A stretch of 64,000 nt of DNA, from the NCBI RefSeq assembly GCF_014640255.1, contig NZ_BMGP01000003.1:558001-622000 (forward strand). Reading direction: 5' to 3'. How positions within the stretch are numbered: position 1 is the first letter of the stretch; each line of letters opens with the position of its first letter. Positions 16,690 through 26,064 of this stretch are shown here, in pieces. Both the position numbers and the translations under genes were made by a program. This stretch comes from Subtercola lobariae. GTDB taxonomy: Bacteria; Actinomycetota; Actinomycetes; Actinomycetales; Microbacteriaceae. The notes under the pieces are model-generated. The model worked only from the letters and a program-made list of their open reading frames with translations. It was not told the DNA's origin and made no database searches.

Positions 16690-17586
16690 ATGCGTATTTT
16701 TGTTACTGGAGCATCAGGCTGGATCGGCTCGGCCGTCACCGACGAGCTGCTCGCAGGCGGCTACGAGGTGTTGGGGCTCGCACGCTCCGACGCGTCGGCC
16801 GCCTCCGTTTCAGCGAAGGGAGCCTCGGTGTTGCGCGGCGACCTCGACGATCTCGACTCGCTGCGTGAGGGTGCGGCCACGACCGACGCCACTATTCACC
16901 TGGCCAACAAGCATGACTGGGCGCATCCGGAGCTGTCGAACAAGGCTGAGCGCGAGGCCATCGAAACGATCGGCGAGGTGCTCGCCGGGTCGAATCGTAA
17001 GCTGCTTTTGGCCTCTGGTGTGGCTGGCGCTGTGCCTGGTCGTTCGCTCACTGAAAACGACGCGTCACCGTTTCACGGTCTCGAGTCGCCGCGCGGCGGC
17101 AGCGAGAACCGCGCGTTCGAGTTCGTCGACCGCGGCGTTGGTGCGGTGAGCGTGCGCTTCGCGCCCACGGTGCACGGCGTGGGCGACAACGGGTTCACGA
17201 AGATCTTCGTCGACGCCGACCGGGCCAAGGGGTTCGCAGCGTACATCGGCGAGGGAACGAATCACTGGCCCGCGGTGCACCGCTCTGACGCTGCCCGCGT
17301 TGTGCGTCTCGGGCTCGAGAAGGCGGCGCCGGGCACCGTGCTGCACGCCATCGGCGAAGAGGCGATCGAGACGAAGCTGATCGCGGAGGCCATCGGGCGC
17401 GCGTTCGATCTGCCCGTGCGGTCGATATCGGCCGACGAAACCGTGCCGCAATTCGGCCCGATCGGCACGTTCTTCGGTATGGACATTCCGGCGTCGTCGG
17501 CGCGCACGCAGCAGTTGCTGGGCTGGGTTCCCTCTGGCCCGACGCTCATCGAAGACATTGAGGGCGGCGCGTACTCGGCATCGTGA
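16690..17586 (+). CDS. NAD-dependent epimerase/dehydratase (extended/atypical SDR)
   Basis: 298 residues. The Rossmann motif GASGWIGSAV is at residues 7-16, and HLANKHDW and FAPTVHG follow in the positions seen in SDR proteins related to YeeZ and to 3-beta-HSD-like reductases. The catalytic tyrosine of classical SDRs is not clear. The ATG at 16690 is chosen because the Rossmann strand MRIFVTGASG starts there; an in-frame ATG at 16627 would add a 21-residue polar lead. A hairpin follows the gene. Confidence 0.85.
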   Translation: MRIFVTGASGWIGSAVTDELLAGGYEVLGLARSDASAASVSAKGASVLRGDLDDLDSLREGAATTDATIHLANKHDWAHPELSNKAEREAIETIGEVLAGSNRKLLLASGVAGAVPGRSLTENDASPFHGLESPRGGSENRAFEFVDRGVGAVSVRFAPTVHGVGDNGFTKIFVDADRAKGFAAYIGEGTNHWPAVHRSDAARVVRLGLEKAAPGTVLHAIGEEAIETKLIAEAIGRAFDLPVRSISADETVPQFGPIGTFFGMDIPASSARTQQLLGWVPSGPTLIEDIEGGAYSAS

Positions 17587-17596
17587 GGAGCGCTTT

Positions 17597-17639
17597 GCTC
17601 GGGTCATGCACTCCCCGGCGGGGTGCACTAGACCCGAGC
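17597..17639 (+). terminator. hairpin after the epimerase gene
   Basis: GCTCGGGTC at 17597-17605 pairs exactly with GACCCGAGC at 17631-17639, and the loop contains a further GC-rich inner stem (CCCC/GGGG). There is no long T run, as is usual for GC-rich actinobacterial terminators. Confidence 0.55.
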
Positions 17640-17694
17640 GCCGCTTCCCGACAGACTGAACATGTTCTGTTCGATGGTGTGGAAGGGTGCTTCG

Positions 17695-20055
17695 ATGGCC
17701 GAGATTCAACGACAGGTTCTGCCGATTGCAGACACGAAGCCGGTGGGATTGACTACGTACGTCACGACAGACCCCGACACGTCGTTTCCGCCCATCGAGC
17801 CGTTGCGGCCCCCGAAGGGCGCCCCAAACGTTTTGGTCATTCTGCTCGATGATGTGGGCTTCGGAGCATCCAGTGCCTTCGGCGGGCCCTGCGCCACCCC
17901 GACAGCCGAACGCCTGGCGGCCGACGGCCTGAAGTACAACCGCTTTCACACGACGGCGCTCTGCTCGCCCACCCGCGCGGCGATGCTTTCGGGCCGCAAC
18001 CACCACTCTGTCGGCATGGGCGCCATCACCGAGATGGCGACCTCGGCCCCGGGCTACAACTCGCTGCGCCCGAACACCTGCGCGCCGCTGGCCGAGATTC
18101 TGCGGTTGAACGGCTACTCGACCGCGCAGATCGGCAAGTGCCATGAAGTTCCGGTGTTCGAGTCGAGCCCCATTGGCCCGTTCGACCACTGGCCACACCC
18201 CGGCGGCGGCTTCGAGTACTTCTACGGCTTCATCGGCGGCGAAAACAACCAGTGGTACCCGGCCCTCTACGAGCAGACCACGCCCGTCGAGCCGTGGGGT
18301 ACTCCCGAAGAGGGCTACCACCTGATGGGTGACCTCGCCGACCACGCAATTCTGTGGATGAAACAGCAAAAGGCCTTGGCGCCCGACAAGCCGTTCTTCA
18401 CCTACCTCGCCCCGGGCGCGACCCACGCCCCGCACCACGTGCCCGAAGAGTGGGTCGCCAAGTACAAGGGTAAATTCGATCAGGGCTGGGATGTGCTGCG
18501 CGAAGAGATGTTCGGCCGCCAGAAGGCGCTCGGCGTGGTGCCGCAAGACGCCGCACTCACCACACGACCCGACGAGATTCCGTCTTGGGATGACCAGCCC
18601 GAGAACCTCAGGCCCGTGCTCGCCCGCGAGATGGAGGTCTACGCGGCCTTTCTCGAATACGCCGACTTTCACATCGGCCGGGTCATCGACTCGCTCGACG
18701 AGCTCGGCATTCTCGACGAAACCCTCGTGTATTATATCATCGGCGACAACGGAGCTTCTGCCGAGGGCACTCTGCTCGGCACCTCGAACGAGATCATGGT
18801 GTCTGAGGCGCCTGACCTGGCCACGGCTGAGTGGATTATCGACCGCATCGACGATCTCGGATCGCCCCGCGCCTACAACCACTACGCCGTGGGCTGGGCC
18901 CACGCCATGGACACCCCGTACCAGTGGACCAAGCAGGTCGCCTCGCACTTCGGCGGCACCCGAAACGGAACCATCGTGCACTGGCCTTCGAACATCGAGG
19001 CCAAGGGTGAGATTCGCACGCAGTTTCACCATGTCATCGACATCGCCCCGACCATCCTGGAGGCCGCCGGCTTGCCGATACCCACCTCGGTCAACGGTGT
19101 GCAGCAAGAACCGATGCACGGGGTCAGCATGGCGTACAGCTTCAACGACAAGGCGGCGGCCGAGCGGCACACGACGCAGTACTTCGAGATGATGTGCAAC
19201 CGCGGCATCTACCACGAGGGCTGGACTGCCGTGACGAAGCACGCCACCCCGTGGGAGTTCTCGGGCCGCAGCGAAGACATCGACTCAGACGTGTGGGAGC
19301 TCTACGACACGAACACCGACTGGACGCAGGCGAATGACCTCGCCGCATCGAACCCCGAGAAGCTGAAGGCTCTGCAGCGACTGTTCGATCTCGAGGCGGG
19401 CAAATACAACGTTTTTCCACTCGAACCCCGGTTCGCCGAGCGTTTCAACCCCGAGCTCGCCGGCCGGCCGAACCCCATCGCCGGCAACACGCAACTGCTG
19501 TTCGGCGGCATGCACCGGCTGCAAGAGAACGTGGTCATTAACACGAAGAACAAGTCGCACTCGGTGACGGCAGAGATCACTGTCCCTGAGGCGGGAGCAA
19601 GCGGAGTCATCGTGGCCCAGGGTGGCAACGGCGGCGGGTGGTCGCTCTACACACTCGACGGCGCCCTGCGGTACGCGTACAACTTCACCGGCGCGCGCAT
19701 GTATTACGTGGGCTCAGACGCGCCACTGCCAGCTGGAAAGCATCAGGTGCGCATGGAGTTCGTCTACGACGGTGGCGGAATCGGTAAGGGCGGCGACGTG
19801 ACCCTTTACGTCGACGGCTCGCCTGTCGGTACCGGCCGCGTCGAGCGCACCCACTGGGGAATTTTCTCCATGGACGAGACCACCGAGGTGGGAAGCGACG
19901 CCGGCTCCTCGGTCTCTGAAGAGTACGGACCTCGCAACAACGTGTTCAACGGCCGAGTCGAATGGGTGCAGCTCGACATCGACGCCGCCGCCGAAGACGT
20001 CGACCATCTCATCTCGCCAGAAGAGCGCTTCAGGGTAGCGATGGCGAAGCAGTAG
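17695..20055 (+). CDS. type I arylsulfatase (AtsD/AtsA-like)
   Basis: 786 residues from an ATG preceded by GGAAGGG; a longer in-frame start at 17662 is less likely. Cys90 in CSPTR is the residue converted to formylglycine, and the following AAMLSGRNHH completes the sulfatase signature. Metal ligands are in LLDDVGFG (Asp52/53) and GDNGAS. A beta-rich C-terminal domain (about 620-780) is typical of the roughly 780-residue mycobacterial AtsA/AtsD group. It hydrolyses sulfate esters; the natural substrate is unknown. No secretion signal is seen, so the enzyme is cytosolic unless exported with a partner. No formylglycine-generating enzyme gene is in the window. Confidence 0.92.
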   Translation: MAEIQRQVLPIADTKPVGLTTYVTTDPDTSFPPIEPLRPPKGAPNVLVILLDDVGFGASSAFGGPCATPTAERLAADGLKYNRFHTTALCSPTRAAMLSGRNHHSVGMGAITEMATSAPGYNSLRPNTCAPLAEILRLNGYSTAQIGKCHEVPVFESSPIGPFDHWPHPGGGFEYFYGFIGGENNQWYPALYEQTTPVEPWGTPEEGYHLMGDLADHAILWMKQQKALAPDKPFFTYLAPGATHAPHHVPEEWVAKYKGKFDQGWDVLREEMFGRQKALGVVPQDAALTTRPDEIPSWDDQPENLRPVLAREMEVYAAFLEYADFHIGRVIDSLDELGILDETLVYYIIGDNGASAEGTLLGTSNEIMVSEAPDLATAEWIIDRIDDLGSPRAYNHYAVGWAHAMDTPYQWTKQVASHFGGTRNGTIVHWPSNIEAKGEIRTQFHHVIDIAPTILEAAGLPIPTSVNGVQQEPMHGVSMAYSFNDKAAAERHTTQYFEMMCNRGIYHEGWTAVTKHATPWEFSGRSEDIDSDVWELYDTNTDWTQANDLAASNPEKLKALQRLFDLEAGKYNVFPLEPRFAERFNPELAGRPNPIAGNTQLLFGGMHRLQENVVINTKNKSHSVTAEITVPEAGASGVIVAQGGNGGGWSLYTLDGALRYAYNFTGARMYYVGSDAPLPAGKHQVRMEFVYDGGGIGKGGDVTLYVDGSPVGTGRVERTHWGIFSMDETTEVGSDAGSSVSEEYGPRNNVFNGRVEWVQLDIDAAAEDVDHLISPEERFRVAMAKQ

Positions 20056-20061
20056 CGCTCA

Positions 20062-20103
20062 CGTCGGCTGAACCCCGCCGCTACCGACGGGGTTCAGCCG
20101 ACG
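20062..20103. terminator. perfect bidirectional hairpin between convergent sulfatases
   Basis: CGTCGGCTGAACCCCG (20062-20077) is exactly complementary to CGGGGTTCAGCCGACG (20088-20103) around a 10-nt loop. It lies 7 bp after one stop codon and 10 bp before the other, so it can end transcripts from both strands. Confidence 0.85.
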
Positions 20104-20113
20104 AACTCAGTGC

Positions 20114-22444
20114 TCAGTCGCGAGACAGCGCAGCCGCGAGGTGCCGTTCGACGTCGATGTACACGTCGTCGGCCACATCGAACACGACCTTTCGCAATTC
20201 GCCGCCCGTGAAGGTGTAGCCCGGCTTGTACGCGGTGCTCACCACGTCACCGCCGTCGTACCCGATGCAGAGCCCCTCGCCGCAGAGGGTGAAGTGACCC
20301 GGCATGGTGCGAATGCGTTCGCTGGCGACGGGGTCGTCGTCGATGAACAGCGTTGCGGTGCCCAGCCACTCGCCGTGCTGCCCACGCTCTTCCTTCTGAA
20401 AGTCGACCCCGAAAACGTGGTCGCCGGCGGCGGGCATCGGCGCTTCGATGACTTGCTCGGGTGGAATGCCCAAGAAGTTGTACACGTACCGCAGCGAACC
20501 GTCTTTGACGTAGAGCGAGTGGCCGCCGAATCGGGCGCCGTGGGCGAAGATGACCCCGGCCGTGTCGGCGGTGGTGGTCAGGTCGGCGAGCACCTTCCAC
20601 GAGACTCCGTGGGTGTTCGCGGCCGACCGCTCTGGCACTTCGCTCGTGCCGGGGTAGTAGGTGTACGTTCCGCCCGGCGGCACCGGCACCTTGAACTCCA
20701 TGGCGATGAACGCTGCGAGGTCTTTGCCGGCGACCTGCATATCGTTCAGAGGCAGTACATTATTAGCCTGCGCCTCTTCGAACCAGAGAGCTACCAGTTC
20801 TTGCACCTTCTCGGGATGCTCGGCTGCGAGGTCAGAGGCCTCAGCTCGGTCGACGTCGGTGTGAAAAAGCTGCCACGTGTCGTTTTCGAAGTTACTCATG
20901 CCCGAGATCGGCCCGTGCTCGGTCACGGCCTTCCAACCATCGTGCCAAATGCCGCGTTGCCCGAACATCTCGTAGTACTGAACCTTCTTCGTCGTGGGCG
21001 CGTCTGGTTCGTCGAACGAGTACGCCATTGAGACTCCGGCGAGTGGATTCTGCACGGTACCGTCGACGATGTCGGGAAACTCGACTCCGCAAGCCTCGAG
21101 AATGGTCGGCACGATGTCTGTGGAGTGGTGGTACTGCGAGCGCACCTCGCCGCGCGCTGCGATTCCTTTCGGCCACGAGATCACCAAGGGGTCGCAGACG
21201 CCGCCCTGATAGGTGTATCGCTTGAACATGCGGAACGGGCTTGAGAAGGCGGCCGCCCACCCCGTGGGGTAATGGTTGTATGTGGCGGGCGAGCCGAGCT
21301 TGTCGATCAGCGGCAGATTGTCTTCGATCGTGTCGGGGTACGCGTTGAAGAATTTCCCTTCGTTCACCGAGCCGTTGGGTGATCCTTCGCCCGAAGCACC
21401 GTTGTCTGCAGCAAAGATGACGAGGGTGTTGTCGAGCTGACCCGACTCCTCGAGGTAATCGATGATGCGCCCCACCTGCACGTCGGTGTACTCCGAAAAG
21501 CCTGCAAACACTTCGGCCATACGGCTGAAGAGGCGCTTTTCGTCGTCAGACAGCTCCGCCCACGGGCGCACGGAGTCGCCCTCAGCGAAAGTTTCGGGCG
21601 GCATGGGGTTCAATTCGGTCAATACTGTGCCTTCGGGCAGAATGCCTCGCTCGATCATCCGGGGCAGAACCCACTCGCGGTAGGCCTCATAGCCGTCGTC
21701 GAACATTCCCTTGTACTTGTCGATGTACTCTTGCGGCGCGTGATGCGGGGCGTGGTTCGCGCCCGGGCAGAACCAGAGGTACCAAGGCTTGTCGGGCTCA
21801 GACTGTTTGCTGTCGCGAATGAACGACATCGCTTTGTCGGCCAGGTCTTTCGAGAGGTGGTAGCCCTCTTCTGGCAGGTACGGCTGGTCGATGTAGTGGT
21901 TGTCTTCGGCGAGGTCGGGGTACCACTGGTTCGTCTCGCCGCCTACGAATCCGTAGAACCGGTCGTAACCCTGGCCGAGAGGCCAGCGCTCTTTCGAGGC
22001 GCCCATCGACCACTCGTCGACGGGAACGTTGTGGTTCTTGCCGACCCAGAACGTCGACCAGCCGGCCCGGCGCAGAACGGAGGCCATGGTCGCGTTCTCG
22101 CGCGGAATGTGTGAGCTGTACCCGGGAAAGCCCGTCGACGACTCCGAAATCGAGGCGAACCCGTTCGAGTGATGGTTGCGGCCGGTCAAGAACGTCGATC
22201 TCGTCGGCGAGCAGAGCGCCGTGGTGTGCCACTGCGAGTAGGTGAGTCCGTTCGCCGCCAGCCGGTCGAGGGTCGGCATCTCGATGCGGCCACCATACGG
22301 CGACCACGCCGCGAGCCCGGTGTCATCGAAGAGCACCACCAACACGTTCGGCGACCCTGCGGGCGCCTTCTTGGGCAGAAACGCATCCCAATCGGGAGTC
22401 GAGTCACGCACGTCGAGATTGATGATTCCCTTGAACTCTGCCAT
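20114..22444 (-). CDS. type I arylsulfatase, second copy, divergent in sequence
   Basis: 776 residues from an ATG with GGAGGA upstream. Cys78 in CSPTR is the formylglycine precursor, followed by STFLTGRNHH; metal-binding Asp40/41 are in LFDDTGLAAW, and AADNGASGEGS holds the second metal and sulfate site. The architecture and length match the other sulfatase, but the N-terminal approach and much of the sequence differ, so this is not a recent duplication. It also lacks a signal peptide. The pair is convergent and shares one hairpin. Confidence 0.92.
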   Translation of the reverse strand: MAEFKGIINLDVRDSTPDWDAFLPKKAPAGSPNVLVVLFDDTGLAAWSPYGGRIEMPTLDRLAANGLTYSQWHTTALCSPTRSTFLTGRNHHSNGFASISESSTGFPGYSSHIPRENATMASVLRRAGWSTFWVGKNHNVPVDEWSMGASKERWPLGQGYDRFYGFVGGETNQWYPDLAEDNHYIDQPYLPEEGYHLSKDLADKAMSFIRDSKQSEPDKPWYLWFCPGANHAPHHAPQEYIDKYKGMFDDGYEAYREWVLPRMIERGILPEGTVLTELNPMPPETFAEGDSVRPWAELSDDEKRLFSRMAEVFAGFSEYTDVQVGRIIDYLEESGQLDNTLVIFAADNGASGEGSPNGSVNEGKFFNAYPDTIEDNLPLIDKLGSPATYNHYPTGWAAAFSSPFRMFKRYTYQGGVCDPLVISWPKGIAARGEVRSQYHHSTDIVPTILEACGVEFPDIVDGTVQNPLAGVSMAYSFDEPDAPTTKKVQYYEMFGQRGIWHDGWKAVTEHGPISGMSNFENDTWQLFHTDVDRAEASDLAAEHPEKVQELVALWFEEAQANNVLPLNDMQVAGKDLAAFIAMEFKVPVPPGGTYTYYPGTSEVPERSAANTHGVSWKVLADLTTTADTAGVIFAHGARFGGHSLYVKDGSLRYVYNFLGIPPEQVIEAPMPAAGDHVFGVDFQKEERGQHGEWLGTATLFIDDDPVASERIRTMPGHFTLCGEGLCIGYDGGDVVSTAYKPGYTFTGGELRKVVFDVADDVYIDVERHLAAALSRD

Positions 22445-22650
22445 GTTGTCCTCCGTCAGACGTATCGGTGATGCCCCCATAATGGTGGCATGTACCCTGT
22501 CTGACGGCCAGTGCCCGAGTGCAGCTTCTTGCTCGATTGCGGCGCCGGCTCAGTTGTACGGTGGCGTGCAGGGCAGGCCGGTTCTCGGCGAGCCGCGCCC
22601 GCCCCCCGCTCGGGTTCGGCACGAGCTGGCACGGCTGCCGCCGCCACTCG

Positions 22651-23868
22651 CTACCCGAGGTGGCTGTAGTCGGGCAGGTCGATCTTGTCGGCCGGCGGCC
22701 TGAAGAAGCGGCCGGTGAGTTTGCCGACGAGGGGGGTGGATGCGGCGCGCAGCGCGACGTGCAAGGCAGCCAGACCGGCGCGCGTTCTCGGGTTTGCGAT
22801 CTTCGGCACGCCCGGAGGCAGGTTTTGCGCCTGGTTGACGAAGGGCCGCATGATGCGCTCGTACCCGGCGAACGCGTCTGCGTGGTGCACGTGCGCGGCG
22901 AGTTCGCCCGCCAGCACGTAGGCGCCCACGAGCGAGAGGCTGGTGCCCATGCCACTCACCGGCGAAGCGCACCACGCCGCGTCACCGGCCAGAACGACGC
23001 GGCCGAGCGACCAGCGAGGCGCGGTGACCTGCCCGATGCTCTCGAAATACAGGTCGGGCGAATCGTCGAGGGCGGCAAGGATGCGCGGGGCCTCCCAACC
23101 GACGTGCGCGAATTGCCTGCGGAGGCGTGCCTTGTGGTCGGCGGCCGAGGTGCGGGCGGCACGGGCATCCACATCGACCTGCTCGCCGTAGACGACCGAC
23201 GAGAGCACCGCCCGGGTGGTGCCGTGCCGGTCGGGTCGCAGGGTGACGGTGAGTCCGCCGGGTTCGCTGTACCAGTTCCACCACGACGTGTCGGTTTCGG
23301 TGCGCGGAATAGTGAGGTAGGTCGTCTGCATGCCGAGCGGGCGAACCGACGCCTCGCTGCCGAAGACGAGGTCGCGAGTGCTCGAGCGCATGCCGTCGGC
23401 CGCAATCACGAGGTCGAAGCGGCGCGGGGCGGCGTGCTCGAACGTGACCTCGACGCCGTCGCTCGAGTCGTCGATACCGGTGATCTGGTCGCCGTAGATG
23501 TACTCGATTCGCTCGTTGCCGGCGTCGACGAGAAGGCGGGCGAGGTCGCCGCGAAGAATCTCGAGTTCGGCGGTGGCGCCCTCCGACTCAGATTCGCGCA
23601 CCGGAAACTCGGCTACAACCGCGCCGCCCTTGCCGAGAAATCGTGTGCCGACCTCGCCCGTGGTGGCTGCTCGCACGGCCTCTTCGAGCCCGGCCCGGCG
23701 CAGTACCTCGCGCCCGGCACCGCGAACGTCGATGTTCTGGCCGCCGTCACGAAACTCTGGGGCACGTTCGATCACCGTGCACGCCCAACCGTACCGATCG
23801 AGCCAGTACGCGAGGGCGGGGCCGGCGATACTGGCTCCCGAGATGAGTGCGGTTATTTGACGAGTCAT
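22651..23868 (-). CDS. FAD-dependent monooxygenase, PHBH fold (TetX-like group)
   Basis: 405 residues. GASIAGPALAYWL near residue 10 is the FAD dinucleotide-binding motif (the first glycine of GxGxxG is kept, the second is Ser), DG at about 175 and GDAAWCASPVSGMGTSLSLV at about 290 complete the aromatic-hydroxylase signatures. Members hydroxylate aromatic compounds or antibiotics such as tetracyclines. The start overlaps the stop of the efflux pump gene by 4 bp, so the two are translationally coupled. The pairing with a pump and a MarR repressor suggests detoxification; the substrate is unknown. Confidence 0.88.
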   Translation of the reverse strand: MTRQITALISGASIAGPALAYWLDRYGWACTVIERAPEFRDGGQNIDVRGAGREVLRRAGLEEAVRAATTGEVGTRFLGKGGAVVAEFPVRESESEGATAELEILRGDLARLLVDAGNERIEYIYGDQITGIDDSSDGVEVTFEHAAPRRFDLVIAADGMRSSTRDLVFGSEASVRPLGMQTTYLTIPRTETDTSWWNWYSEPGGLTVTLRPDRHGTTRAVLSSVVYGEQVDVDARAARTSAADHKARLRRQFAHVGWEAPRILAALDDSPDLYFESIGQVTAPRWSLGRVVLAGDAAWCASPVSGMGTSLSLVGAYVLAGELAAHVHHADAFAGYERIMRPFVNQAQNLPPGVPKIANPRTRAGLAALHVALRAASTPLVGKLTGRFFRPPADKIDLPDYSHLG

Positions 23869-25451
23869 GAGTGATCTTTCGCTCGGGGAATGAAGAGGGT
23901 CGAGATGAAACCGAGCAACAACGTGCCGGCGGCAACGTAGGCGCCGATCGCCACGCCGCTCGCCATCGCGTCGCGCGCCGCCTGGGCGACCGCCGCGGTG
24001 GCCGGGTTCGCGCCGAGCTGTGCAATGGCGGCACCCGCGCTGTCGGTGATCGCCGAGGCGAACTGGTTCGCTTGATCTGTGGGCACGCCACTCGACGTCA
24101 GTGAGTCAGTTACACCTGACCGAAGCGTGCTGAAGAACAGCGTCGTCAAGGCCGCGATGCCGAGTGCAGAACCGAGCTGCCTGAACGTCGATTGGATGCC
24201 CCCGCCCTGGCCCGCGTCTTCTGCCGGCACCTCGGCGAGCACCACATTCGTCACCTGCGCTGTCGCGAACCCCACCCCGATGCCATAAACGAACAGCGCG
24301 AGCGAGATCGCCCACCACGGTGCGCTCGTAGTTGCTGCCACGACGCCGAGCGCGACGAGGCCCGTCGCCTCGAGCACCAGGCCGATACGCACCAGGGCGA
24401 TGGCCGAGAGCCTGCTCGCAACGCTGAAGCTCAACCCGCTCGCGATGAAACTGCCGCCGGCCAGCGGCAGCAGAGCCACGCCCGCTTGCAACGGCGAGTA
24501 GTTCAGGGCGAACTGCAGCCACAGCGGCACGATTGCGATGATGCCGAACTCGCCGAGCCCGATGATCAGGGTTGCAACGTTGCCGTTGCGAAACGATGAG
24601 ATGCGAAACAGTCGCGTGTCCATCAGCGGCTCGCGGCTCGAACCCTCGCGACTCAACCGCACCTGTCGCCAAACGAACAGGCTGAGCGCAACGAGCGCAA
24701 TCAGCAGCGAGACGAAAACCGGCGAGAGCCCGCTGTTCCAGCTGAAACCGAACACGTCGAGCGAGCGTTCTGTCGTCACCCAGCCGTAGGTTCGGCCCTC
24801 GATCAAACCGAATGCGAGGGTTGCGAGGCCGATCGCCGAGAGCACGGCGCCAACCGCATCAATGCTCCCGGCTCGCTTGGCCGAGGGCAGAATGCAGGTC
24901 ACAATCAACACGAGAACCACGATGACCAGCGGCACGTTGATACCGAACGCCCACCGCCAGCTGGCGTGCTCAGAGAGCCAGCCGCCGATAACCGGTCCGA
25001 CTGCTGTGGCCGCACCGATGGTCGAGCCCCAGACGGCGAAGGCGAGGTTTCTGGTCGCGCCCGTGAAGGTCTGGTTGAGCAGTGCGAGCGAGGTCGGCAG
25101 CAGCATCGCCCCCGCTGCTCCCTGCAGAAACCGGGCCGCGATGAGAATGTCACCGCTCGGCGCCAGCCCGGCCAGCAGGCTGGTTGCGCCGAACGCGACG
25201 ATTCCGATGGTGAAGACCCGCCTGGCCCCGATCAGGTCAGAGAGCCGGCCGAACACCAGCAGCAACGCCGCGAAGGTGATCGCGTACGATTCCTGAATCC
25301 ACTGCGCCTGCGACGAGTCGATGCCGAGGTCGTCGATCACAGCGGGCGTGATGACGTTGACGATAGTGGTGTCGACCACGATCATCGCGACGCCGAGCGA
25401 CACCCCGATCAAACCGAGCCATTGTCGTAGCGATACTGCTGAACCTGCCAT
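23865..25451 (-). CDS. DHA2-family (14-TM) drug:H+ antiporter
   Basis: 528 residues with 14 hydrophobic segments. MIVVDTTIVNVITPAV (motif D1), GRLSDLIGARRVFTIG (motif A) and FLQGAAGAMLLPTSLAL (motif B) identify the EmrB/QacA group. It would export cationic or amphipathic drugs using the proton gradient. The ATG has GAGAGG upstream. The monooxygenase gene follows with a 4-bp overlap, and a MarR gene diverges 103 bp upstream across an inverted repeat. Confidence 0.92.
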   Translation of the reverse strand: MAGSAVSLRQWLGLIGVSLGVAMIVVDTTIVNVITPAVIDDLGIDSSQAQWIQESYAITFAALLLVFGRLSDLIGARRVFTIGIVAFGATSLLAGLAPSGDILIAARFLQGAAGAMLLPTSLALLNQTFTGATRNLAFAVWGSTIGAATAVGPVIGGWLSEHASWRWAFGINVPLVIVVLVLIVTCILPSAKRAGSIDAVGAVLSAIGLATLAFGLIEGRTYGWVTTERSLDVFGFSWNSGLSPVFVSLLIALVALSLFVWRQVRLSREGSSREPLMDTRLFRISSFRNGNVATLIIGLGEFGIIAIVPLWLQFALNYSPLQAGVALLPLAGGSFIASGLSFSVASRLSAIALVRIGLVLEATGLVALGVVAATTSAPWWAISLALFVYGIGVGFATAQVTNVVLAEVPAEDAGQGGGIQSTFRQLGSALGIAALTTLFFSTLRSGVTDSLTSSGVPTDQANQFASAITDSAGAAIAQLGANPATAAVAQAARDAMASGVAIGAYVAAGTLLLGFISTLFIPRAKDHS

Positions 25452-25468
25452 GGGCGACCTCTCAATTA

Positions 25469-25515
25469 GTTACACCATCAATATACCCCATCATCAAATG
25501 AAATGACGATGTAAC
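25469..25515. promoter_or_regulatory. imperfect inverted repeat in the MFS/MarR divergon
   Basis: GTTACACCATCA (25469-25480) and TGACGATGTAAC (25504-25515) match as an inverted repeat at 10 of 12 positions, in an AT-rich stretch unlike its GC-rich surroundings. This is the likely MarR binding region controlling both directions. Confidence 0.55.
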
Positions 25516-25554
25516 CAAATGTCGCTAGACTGCTTGACAGAAGGAGTTTCGGCC

Positions 25555-26064
25555 ATGACTGATTCCACGAACATCCACGCCGCCCAGCGCGACCGCATAC
25601 TGGCGGGCCTGCGGATGCACGGGGCCGCGTTCGCCGACATGGGCCACCAATTCGGCGTGAACTCGGGCCTTCACACGACCGACGCCACCGCGCTGGTGGA
25701 GATACTCGCCGCCCAAGACGCCGGCCAGCCGCTCACTCAGACCCAACTCAGTCACCGCATCGGACTCACCGGCGGCGCCACGTCGTCGTTGCTGAATCGC
25801 CTCGAAGACGCCGGCCACATCAAACGGGCCAGAGACAACGCCGACCGCCGGGTGGTGACTCTACATTCGACCGATGGTGTCGAATCGATGATCGACGACT
25901 TCTTCGACCCGCTCGCCGAGCGCATGGGCGCCATGCTGGCGAGCTACTCCCCCGAAACTCTGGCCGAGATCGAACGGTTTCTGGGCGAGGTGACACAGAC
26001 CATGACCGAGTACCTCAGCGAGGTCAGTCAAGCGCCGGCACACTCGCAGAAGCAATCCGAGTGA
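25555..26064 (+). CDS. MarR-family repressor
   Basis: 169 residues from an ATG with AAGGAG upstream. The winged-helix core lies at about 50-120: LTQTQLSHRIGLTGGATSSLLNRLEDAGHIKR followed by the wing DNADRRVV. MarR proteins bind phenolic or drug ligands and then leave DNA. The divergent efflux pump and monooxygenase genes are its probable targets. Its last 41 bases overlap the end of the WYL regulator gene on the opposite strand. Confidence 0.9.
   Translation: MTDSTNIHAAQRDRILAGLRMHGAAFADMGHQFGVNSGLHTTDATALVEILAAQDAGQPLTQTQLSHRIGLTGGATSSLLNRLEDAGHIKRARDNADRRVVTLHSTDGVESMIDDFFDPLAERMGAMLASYSPETLAEIERFLGEVTQTMTEYLSEVSQAPAHSQKQSE

Noticed and set aside
17065-19242. Open reading frame of over 700 codons antisense to the first sulfatase
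   Set aside because: Its Arg/His/Gly/Val-rich composition and lack of any domain are those of a GC-rich shadow; the sulfatase on the other strand has full catalytic motifs.
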